From positions 1-41,010 of the forward strand of contig JAEEJK010000115.1 in the NCBI GenBank assembly GCA_016281815.1: 41,010 bases of DNA, given 5' to 3'. The position numbers and the translations under genes are program-made. This document shows positions 35,260 through 41,010 of the stretch, in pieces. The stretch comes from Prevotella sp. Lineage in GTDB: Bacteria; Bacteroidota; Bacteroidia; Bacteroidales; Bacteroidaceae. The notes below the pieces were generated by a model. The model made no database searches. It saw only the letters and a program-made list of their open reading frames with translations, and was not told where the DNA came from. Each line of letters begins with the position of its first letter. Position 1 is the first letter of the stretch.

Positions 35260-35876
35260 ATGAGTTTCTCCTTCTTCAATATTTGCCGGAATTGCTTCTT
35301 CGCAAGCCGGTGTTTGTTGTAATAATTGTCCATGTTCATTCCTAACAGACCTGCCGTCTCCTCATTGGTTCGGCCTTCCACATAGCGAAACCTGATCAGC
35401 AGGCGGTAGCGCTCATTGGACATCATGCCCAGCAACTTGTCAAGGTCGCTGAGGTCGAGGAAATGTAGGTCTATTCCTATAGAGTCTGTTATTTGGTCCA
35501 AACTATCACTTCCATCAGGCTTTTCGTCGATAGGCATCCGCTTTTTCTTCTTGAAAATCTGATGGCAGAAGTTCTCGGTCACAATTTTCAGCCAGTTGGT
35601 CAGCGTGCAGTTGAATCCGAAACCCTCAAGTTTTGACAAACCTGTCTTGCTGCTCCTGACCATGATGTGGACATAGATCTCGTTGATGAATTCGATGCAG
35701 TCCTTGCAGTCTGTCTCGTATTTCTCAAAGACAGACTTGAACAGCGGATAGCACTTCTCATAAAAGAAAAGTTTGGTGATCTCAGCGTCTCTGGCAATGA
35801 TGGCTTCCACGATGGCCTTGTCGCTGAGTTGCCTGATGTCCGCCATGGTCAGTTTGCGGTGCGGTGAGTCGCTCAT
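35256..35876 (-). CDS. Divergent sigma-70-like factor
   Basis: A 206-residue protein from the ATG at 35876, which overlaps the kinase-AAA stop (35873-35876, ATGA). A longer frame to 36311 lies inside the kinase-AAA gene and has Arg/His-rich shadow composition, so it is rejected. Region 2 resembles sigma factors at about 36-112 (FFYEKCYPLFKSVFEKY, then LTNWLKIVTENFCHQIFKKK). Region 4 lies at about 148-200 with a helix-turn-helix, GRTNEETAGLLGMNMDNYYN. It is more divergent than a usual ECF factor. Its coupling to a kinase-AAA protein suggests control of this sigma factor by that protein. Confidence 0.78.
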   Translation of the reverse strand: MSDSPHRKLTMADIRQLSDKAIVEAIIARDAEITKLFFYEKCYPLFKSVFEKYETDCKDCIEFINEIYVHIMVRSSKTGLSKLEGFGFNCTLTNWLKIVTENFCHQIFKKKKRMPIDEKPDGSDSLDQITDSIGIDLHFLDLSDLDKLLGMMSNERYRLLIRFRYVEGRTNEETAGLLGMNMDNYYNKHRLAKKQFRQILKKEKLI

Positions 35877-37714
35877 GATTTGTCCTTGGCTAAGATGGCA
35901 TTGAAGCCTACGGGATTGACCTTTGAGACCTCGCCTGTGAACTCCTTGTTCATTCGTTTGTATTCCTCTATCATTTTGGCATTGAGCGACGGACGGGTGT
36001 TGCGGATGCAGTTCATGATGGTGTCCTGGGTGATGAGTTCGTCGCGCAACGCTGAGATCAGGGCAGCGTCGTTGACGATGTAGGCGATGTCGCTGCCCAC
36101 ATAGTTCTCCGTCTTCTCCGACAGTTGCTCGGTGTTGATATCCCCACATGGACGGTCTTTCAGATAGAGGTCGAACATCAGTTTGCGGGTGGTCTTGTCG
36201 GGGGCGGGCACATATTCGAGGATGTCGAGACGGCCCTTGCGGAGCACGGCGGAGTCGATGAGTTGCGGGCGGTTGGTGGTGCCGATGACGAAGATGCCGC
36301 GCTTGCCGCACTCATTCAGTTGCGAAAGGATCTCGTTCACCTCACCTGCGGTGTTCTCCATACCCTGGGTGCCCCGGCGCGGGGCGATGGCATCAAACTC
36401 GTCGAGGCATATGATGGCGGGGGCATTCGACGCTGCTTTCTTGAACAGGTCGGCTATCATCGTCTGCGAACCGTGGATGTAGATGCTGCCCAGGTCGGAG
36501 GCTTTCACCATGCAGAATTTGAACCCTGACTCCTCAGCAAACTTCCTCGCGAAAAAGGTCTTGCCACAGCCCGGAGGGCCATAGAGCAACATTCCGTTGG
36601 GGGGTGTCAACTTATAGGCTTCCGCCTTCTTCTTGTTCTTGAGCACGAACAGCACGCGCTGCTGGAGCCGCATCTTCAGGTCGTCCATGCCGGCGACATC
36701 GGCGAAGCCATTGCCCGAGGCAACCTCAAACTGGCTCGTCGTGCTCACCTGACCACGCTCATCGTGGCCACCTTTGGTCTGTCCGTCGTGGCGCTCTCCC
36801 GAACTGGGCTTGCCGCTGTTTTCTCCTGTGCCCTTGTCCTCAGACTCATCCACCTGACCTTCATTGGCAAGCATCTTGATAAAGAGTGCGGCAGAGGAAA
36901 TCCGGTTCTCGGGTTTGGGTTGAAGCGCATGGGTAAGGACATTCATCAGCCATTTCGGAACATCGTCTCGCCCTTCGAACGAAAGGGTATCCTTGCGTGC
37001 TATATGCACCTTGCTGCGCACGGTCTTCTCATCGTCCTCTGCCTTCAGGTTGTCTCTCTCCCAGGGCGCCTTCCCATACAGCATGGTGTAAAGCACGGCT
37101 GCTGCAGAGAAAATATCACTCTCCGGACCAAAATGACCATGGAAGGTCTCTGGGGCGCGATACCAGGGTGACAGGTCCGACGTCAGAAAGGTGATTTTGT
37201 CCATGGGATATTCCGAGAGATGCCCGAGGTCGATCAGTTCGCCGTGCATTTCCGGTTGCTGGGAGGTGATGATGATGTTGCGAGGGGTGATGTCGCAGTG
37301 CATCATGTTGAAGGCTTGTATGTTTTCGATGGCGACCAGCAGATCTAAGCCCAGTTGAATGGTTTCCTCTACAGAACAATGGCTCTTGCGCATCAGATAG
37401 GTCTCCAGCAACTCGCCTTCGAAAAGGGGTGCTATATAATAAGGATAATCGGTGCCGTCGATGGCTTGTATGCCATCCCCGATGTTGTAGACAACATGGG
37501 CATACTCAAACAACAATTTGGATAATACGATTTCCCTGATGTTCCCGTCGGCATCCTTGGCTTCAGAAGGTATTTCCGAGGGGATAAAAAGTTTGAGGAA
37601 AAACCGTTCTCCCTCTGGCTTGGCTATGATATAGGTTTCATCATACATGCCCTTCTTGATGAAAGTCTGGACAATGTACTGGCCAAATGCTTGTTGCTCT
37701 GATAATACACTCAT
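35873..37714 (-). CDS. Ser/Thr protein kinase - AAA+ ATPase fusion
   Basis: A 613-residue cytosolic protein. The kinase (about 1-280) has the ATP-binding K41 (FFLKLF), the catalytic loop H139-C-D141-ITPRN146, D162-L-G164 in place of DFG, and APE at 187-189; all key positions are present, so it is probably active. A polar, Gly/Ser/Glu-rich linker spans about 285-330. An AAA+ domain of the FtsH/Cdc48 type follows: DVAGMDDLK, Walker A GPPGCGKT (379-386), Walker B ICLDEFD (435-441), sensor GTTNRP, and arginines in LRKGRLD. No protease domain is present. It is 42 nt downstream of the DUF445 gene and translationally coupled to the sigma-like gene. The combination suggests a signalling remodeller of unknown target. 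Confidence 0.92.
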   Translation of the reverse strand: MSVLSEQQAFGQYIVQTFIKKGMYDETYIIAKPEGERFFLKLFIPSEIPSEAKDADGNIREIVLSKLLFEYAHVVYNIGDGIQAIDGTDYPYYIAPLFEGELLETYLMRKSHCSVEETIQLGLDLLVAIENIQAFNMMHCDITPRNIIITSQQPEMHGELIDLGHLSEYPMDKITFLTSDLSPWYRAPETFHGHFGPESDIFSAAAVLYTMLYGKAPWERDNLKAEDDEKTVRSKVHIARKDTLSFEGRDDVPKWLMNVLTHALQPKPENRISSAALFIKMLANEGQVDESEDKGTGENSGKPSSGERHDGQTKGGHDERGQVSTTSQFEVASGNGFADVAGMDDLKMRLQQRVLFVLKNKKKAEAYKLTPPNGMLLYGPPGCGKTFFARKFAEESGFKFCMVKASDLGSIYIHGSQTMIADLFKKAASNAPAIICLDEFDAIAPRRGTQGMENTAGEVNEILSQLNECGKRGIFVIGTTNRPQLIDSAVLRKGRLDILEYVPAPDKTTRKLMFDLYLKDRPCGDINTEQLSEKTENYVGSDIAYIVNDAALISALRDELITQDTIMNCIRNTRPSLNAKMIEEYKRMNKEFTGEVSKVNPVGFNAILAKDKS

Positions 37715-37756
37715 TTTTCTGTGATTATGATATGATGTTTTTTTCTTCCTATTCTC

Positions 37757-38740
37757 CTACAGCAGGCAATTGATAAATCCCATCAGGAATCCCAATCCCG
37801 CTCCCAGCCACACGATGGCGCGCAGTTCCTTGTCCATTACCTCAAGGATGAGCCGCTCGGCCTCAGCCATGTCCATCTCGTTGATGCGGTCTTCAATGAT
37901 CTTGCTGATATCGACAGCGGCAAGCATTCTTGGAAGCCGCTCCCTGATGATCTTCACATACAACTGCACCAGTGAGTCGCGGGCCTGTGTCAGTTCTTGC
38001 TCCTTTCCAGCAAGCAAGTCTCTCATCTGCCGAGACAGGAGCGACTTCGACTCGGTGCTGATCAGGTCGCCCACTATTTCACGAGAGTTGTTGTGCAGTA
38101 TCTCGTTGATGTTGTTGGCGAGGGCGTGCTCCACAGGTTCTGCCAGACTGTTGATTAACTGGGAGGTCGCATCGGCACCTGTCTGTCCGAAAATCTTCCT
38201 GATGCCCTTGCCGATGAGGTCACCGATGCCCTCGCGGCGCTCTTTGCCAGCCAGACCGCTTCCGAAATGCTGCATCTTGGCCATTACATGGGCTACGGAG
38301 GCATGGGCAATCTTATCGCCCACATCGCTGTCGGCCAGTTTCTTGTAAATCAACTGCGTCAGGTCATCGCTTCCTTTCGAGGCAGCGTCGTCGATCTCCT
38401 TTTCCGACATGTAATGGGAGAGGAAAGAGCGCAGTGTCTCCGGATTTTGGCGCTGGGAATCGATGAAATGGTCGATGCCGTTGCTCAGTTTCCTGAGCAG
38501 TTCTTCAGAGAGCAGGCTCTTCTCCATCACCTCCTCGTTCATCAGGTTTTCGCTGATGGACCCGCCCACAGAGGCCGCGATGCGCCCCTTCTCCTTGGGG
38601 ATGATGCCAGGAGTGAATGGGACGCGGTGCCCGAAGAGATATTTCGCCCGATGTGGACGGAACAGCATTCGGATGGCAAGGGCGTTGGTGATGTAACCTA
38701 TCACGCTGCCCACTAAAGGTGCTACGATGTAAGGTGTCAT
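37757..38740 (-). CDS. DUF445-family membrane protein
   Basis: The ATG at 38740 gives 327 residues with an N-terminal membrane segment (YIVAPLVGSVIGYITN) and a C-terminal one (IVWLGAGLGFLMGFI). The segments AIRMLFRPH and PFTPGIIPKEKGRIA are typical of DUF445 (YheB-like) proteins. The centre is long and helical and probably lies outside the membrane. The function is unknown; some Bacillus relatives are sporulation-associated. An upstream extension to 38833 would run through the promoter and is rejected. It is probably the first gene of the kinase operon. Confidence 0.87.
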   Translation of the reverse strand: MTPYIVAPLVGSVIGYITNALAIRMLFRPHRAKYLFGHRVPFTPGIIPKEKGRIAASVGGSISENLMNEEVMEKSLLSEELLRKLSNGIDHFIDSQRQNPETLRSFLSHYMSEKEIDDAASKGSDDLTQLIYKKLADSDVGDKIAHASVAHVMAKMQHFGSGLAGKERREGIGDLIGKGIRKIFGQTGADATSQLINSLAEPVEHALANNINEILHNNSREIVGDLISTESKSLLSRQMRDLLAGKEQELTQARDSLVQLYVKIIRERLPRMLAAVDISKIIEDRINEMDMAEAERLILEVMDKELRAIVWLGAGLGFLMGFINCLL

Positions 38741-38763
38741 CTTGCTAAGACATGAAGCGGCTA

Positions 38764-38794
38764 CAAAGGTAGTGCAAAACAAGAGCAATTCAAA
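38764..38794 (-). promoter_or_regulatory. Promoter of the DUF445/kinase-AAA operon
   Basis: On the minus strand TTTG (38791-38794), a 19-nt spacer and TACCTTTG (38764-38771) match the Bacteroidetes consensus. The ATG of the DUF445 gene follows 24 nt after the -7 element. Confidence 0.75.
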
Positions 38795-38837
38795 ACAAAA
38801 CACAAAGTTTTTTGACCTACATGGCACCTGCACGCTC

Positions 38838-40010
38838 TTACATGCTCTCCTTCAATATTTCGGTGATGTCTTCTGGTTTCAAATCGAGGTAGCCTGCGGG
38901 ATAGCAGATGGTGCCTTTGGTGATGCCCGGTATCATGTCGGCTGTGGCGCCAATCTCAGAGATGGTCAAGGGGAGTCCGATTTCCTGCATCCAGCATTTA
39001 AGGGCTGCGAGCCCTGCTTCTGCCACTTGCTCGTCGGTCATGCCATCAGTGCAAACATCCCACACATTCTTGGCGAAGCGCACGAACTTGGCCAGGCCGG
39101 GTTTCATGGCGCGGCGGTAATAAGCCATCGACACAGCGGCCAGGCAGTATCCGTGTGGGGCATGTGTCCATGCTCCTACCGAGTGTCCTATCATGTGTAC
39201 CATCCAGTCTTCGTGTTTGCCGAGTCCGATGAGAGTGTTGAGCGCCTATGTCGCCGTCCACATGATGTTGGAGCGAGCCTCGTAATCCTGCGGATTCTTC
39301 ACTGCTGCTCTTGATGACACGATCAGGCTGCGCATCAGTCCTTCTGCCAGATAATCGCTCGTGTTGTCGTCGAAGTCAGAGAAATATTGCTCCATGATGT
39401 GGTTCATGATGTCGTAGATACCCGCCTTCATCTGGTTGTCTGGTACGGTCATCGTGAACTTCGGGTTCAGGATGGAGAATTTCGGCATCAGTCGGTCGTC
39501 GAAGACATGTCCCACCTTGAATGTGTGCTCAGCATCGGTAATCACCGTGCCTGCGTTCATCTCCGAACCGGTGCCCGCCATCGTCAGTATGCACCCTACG
39601 GGCAACAGACGCTGGTCTGCATCAGGCTGCTCCTGTCTCAGCCAGAATTTTTGCCAGTAATCACCCTCGCAGAAGACCGAGGCTGCCACTGCTTTCGAGT
39701 AGTCACAGACGCTGCCGCCGCCCAAGGCAAGAATCAGGTCGACATTGTTCTCACGGGCTATTTGAATGCCCTCGCGCAGTTTCTCCAGTGTCGGATTGCT
39801 CATCACGCCAGGGTTCTCCACGATGGTCTTTCCCGACTCTTGCAGGATGTCCACCACCTGGTCGTAGATGCCGTTGCGTTTCACACTGCCGCTGCCGTAG
39901 TTCAGCAGCACGACTGGGCCGAAGTTCTTCAATTCATCTTTGAGGAAGTTCAAAGACTCATCACCAAAATACAGTTTGGTGGGATTGTGGTATGAAAAGT
40001 TTCCTTGCAT
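38838..40010 (-). pseudogene. Iron-containing alcohol dehydrogenase, broken by an amber codon
   Basis: A complete YqhD/BDH-like iron alcohol dehydrogenase (390 codon positions) is interrupted by one in-frame TAG at 39246-39248 (codon 255). Before it lie GGGSVCDYSKA (97-107) and metal ligands D200 and H204. After it the same frame continues with ALNTLIGLG and the His-rich HMIGHSVGAWTHAPH with the other two ligands. In related enzymes the site is usually Gln (TQALN), so a single CAG-to-TAG change explains it. The N-terminal 254 residues alone lack the second half of the metal site and would be inactive. It could also be a sequencing error. Confidence 0.85.
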
Positions 40011-40030
40011 ATTAACTATGATTGATTTGG

Positions 40031-40717
40031 TTATACTTTTCGGCGTTTCTTGGGTCTGATGACGTTACCCACCCGCTCCAGTTCTGTTGCTGAGGCAAGG
40101 TGTTTGCAGACCTCCTCTTTGTCGGCACGGTACAACTTTGCCGTGTTGGTCCTTCTGAAGCGGTTGAAGAACGGGTCGGTGGTGAAATACCAGTTGACCT
40201 TGAGAATGTCATACCTGAGTGGCAATTCGTCATATATCTCGAAAGCCCGTGATCTTGCGCATACGGCGACCCCCATGTCACCCGATCTCAGTGCTGCCAA
40301 GCATACGAGATACAGTTTGACCTGTTGACTGTCGTTAGCGACAGGCAGCCCGCTTCTGTCAGAGATGGTGATGTTGCGTTGGAAGCGGGTGTTGATGTCA
40401 TTCATCATCCTGCGGAAGACCGCCCCGTGGGATGAAGTATCCTGGATTTGGTTATAGTGGATGTAGTAGTGAATCATCTCATGTATGACCACATCCTCCA
40501 ACTTTTGCTGGTCCATCTCATACAGTTTGCTGAAGTTCAATGAAAAGTCATAATATGTCCGCTTCCCGTCCTTGTCTTTATTCATTTTGTATCTCAGTTG
40601 GCCGAGATAGTTCTTGGCGTGGCCGATTCTGATTCGTGGCATGGGGAGTTTGCCATCGAAGCAGAGTTCGTTGTATTTGTCAAAAATGTTCTGTATGTCT
40701 ATGATAGTGATCCGCAT
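40031..40717 (-). CDS. SprT-like zinc protease-type protein
   Basis: The ATG at 40717 gives 228 residues. The SprT-like zinc motif is visible: IHEMIHYYIHY with H79-E80 and H83, and a third likely ligand H97 in DTSSHGAVF. The preceding strands (LPMPRIRIGHAKNYLGQLRY) are typical of SprT/Spartan proteins, which in eukaryotes cleave DNA-protein cross-links; the bacterial role is not settled. The C-terminal 80 residues are unusual and end in a basic tail (RPKKRRKV) that may bind nucleic acid. It ends 20 nt before the alcohol dehydrogenase start. Confidence 0.85.
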   Translation of the reverse strand: MRITIIDIQNIFDKYNELCFDGKLPMPRIRIGHAKNYLGQLRYKMNKDKDGKRTYYDFSLNFSKLYEMDQQKLEDVVIHEMIHYYIHYNQIQDTSSHGAVFRRMMNDINTRFQRNITISDRSGLPVANDSQQVKLYLVCLAALRSGDMGVAVCARSRAFEIYDELPLRYDILKVNWYFTTDPFFNRFRRTNTAKLYRADKEEVCKHLASATELERVGNVIRPKKRRKV

Positions 40718-40740
40718 GTGATGAAGTGGATTGTAATGCG

Positions 40741-40748
40741 CAAAGATA
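40741..40748 (-). promoter_or_regulatory. Probable promoter (-7) of the sprT-like gene
   Basis: The minus strand reads TATCTTTG, a TAnnTTTG match, ending 23 nt before the ATG at 40717. The -33 element is weak. Confidence 0.5.
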
Positions 40749-40830
40749 GCCAAAAAAGTTGGATATCATGCAATGAACTATCATTCCATCATGAAAAAAC
40801 ATGCGCGGAATAAAAAAACTGGCTTAAAAT

Positions 40831-40861
40831 TTTGCAGTTTCAAAAATAAGCCTTACCTTTG
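40831..40861 (+). promoter_or_regulatory. Promoter of the tRNA-Pro gene
   Basis: TTTG at 40831-40834, a 19-nt spacer and TACCTTTG at 40854-40861 form a full Bacteroidetes promoter. The mature tRNA begins 12 nt after it. Confidence 0.8.
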
Positions 40862-40873
40862 CAACCGCAAAAT

Positions 40874-40946
40874 CGGGATTTAGCGCAGTTGGTAGCGCAC
40901 ACGTCTGGGGGGCGCGAGGTCGCTGGTTCGAGTCCAGTAATCCCGA
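40874..40946 (+). tRNA. tRNA-Pro, anticodon GGG
   Basis: A 73-nt cloverleaf: acceptor CGGGATT pairs with AATCCCG, D stem GCGC/GCGC, anticodon loop CTGGGGG (anticodon GGG at 40907-40909, reading CCC and CCU), and T arm GCTGG-TTCGAGT-CCAGT. The discriminator is A and no CCA is encoded. Base 37 is G, as expected for proline tRNAs. The anticodon stem has one A-C mismatch (positions 28 and 42). It has its own promoter and terminator and is a single-gene unit. Confidence 0.94.
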
Positions 40947-40958
40947 CAAATTCAAATC

Positions 40959-40993
40959 GGAAGTGCTTGATTTTCAAGCGCTTCCTTTTTTTT
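40959..40993 (+). terminator. Intrinsic terminator of tRNA-Pro
   Basis: A 12-bp stem (GGAAGTGCTTGA with TCAAGCGCTTCC, one G-U) around a 3-nt loop, followed by eight T residues. It begins 13 nt after the tRNA 3' end. Confidence 0.9.
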
Positions 40994-41010
40994 AACAGGC
41001 TTTCTGCACA

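Noticed and set aside
35877..36311. N-terminal extension of the sigma-like protein
   Set aside because: It lies inside the kinase-AAA gene in another frame and is Arg/His/Pro/Gln-rich. The ATGA overlap at 35873-35876 gives a natural start.
38741..38833. N-terminal extension of the DUF445 protein
   Set aside because: It crosses a full consensus promoter at 38764-38794, and DUF445 proteins begin at the membrane helix.
39246..39248. TAG in the alcohol dehydrogenase as a recoded amino acid
   Set aside because: TAG is used as a normal stop by purC, the methyltransferase fusion and the small membrane gene, and release factor 1 (prfA) is present. No pyrrolysine machinery is seen.

Overview
The window reads as chromosome of a Bacteroidetes bacterium, most likely a Prevotella-like member of the Bacteroidales. 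The evidence is the promoter type (TTTG, about 20 nt, TAnnTTTG) at several starts, few Shine-Dalgarno sequences, a bifunctional LpxC/FabZ gene, a Rho factor with a long Ala/Glu-rich insertion, the gene order lpxD-lpxC/fabZ-lpxA-miaA, and a tRNA gene without an encoded CCA. No ribosomal RNA, CRISPR array, phage or transposase gene is visible.

Layout. 1-188: a 70-bp tandem repeat with internal palindromes, cut by the window edge. 206-5361 (minus): rho, an orphan substrate-binding-type lipoprotein and a TPR protein. 5660-7612 (plus): an accessory patch with an AAA-ATPase/PD-(D/E)XK gene, a broken surface-protein fragment and a REP-like inverted repeat. 7805-26867 (minus): a long housekeeping block. 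It runs phoH, purC, ubiE/menG, aroE, purM, a 59-aa membrane protein, prfA, pyrF, an HD phosphohydrolase, lpxD, lpxC/fabZ, lpxA, miaA, a class A penicillin-binding protein, a PIF1-like helicase, engB and an ABC-F ATPase. Two heptamer arrays (TCACYTC) sit directly behind the prfA and ubiE stop codons.

27039-32889: mutY and a stand-alone methionine-synthase activation domain (plus); convergent to them a 938-residue fusion of UroD-type methyltransferase, homocysteine methyltransferase and corrinoid domains (minus); then an ECF sigma factor with a four-helix membrane protein (plus). 32979-40717 (minus): a GH25 lysozyme, an M50-like membrane protease, a YbjN-like protein, a 92-aa protein, a divergent sigma-like factor, a protein kinase fused to an AAA+ ATPase, a DUF445 membrane protein, an iron alcohol dehydrogenase broken by an amber codon, and a SprT-like protein. 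A tRNA-Pro(GGG) with clear promoter and terminator closes the window.

The two most unusual systems are these. First, the UroD/homocysteine-methyltransferase/corrinoid fusion with its separate activation protein: together they look like a methionine synthase that lacks the folate module and may take methyl groups from another donor. Second, the operon of kinase-AAA fusion, sigma-like factor, 92-aa protein and YbjN-like protein, two of whose junctions are ATGA overlaps, which looks like an undescribed signalling or regulatory unit.
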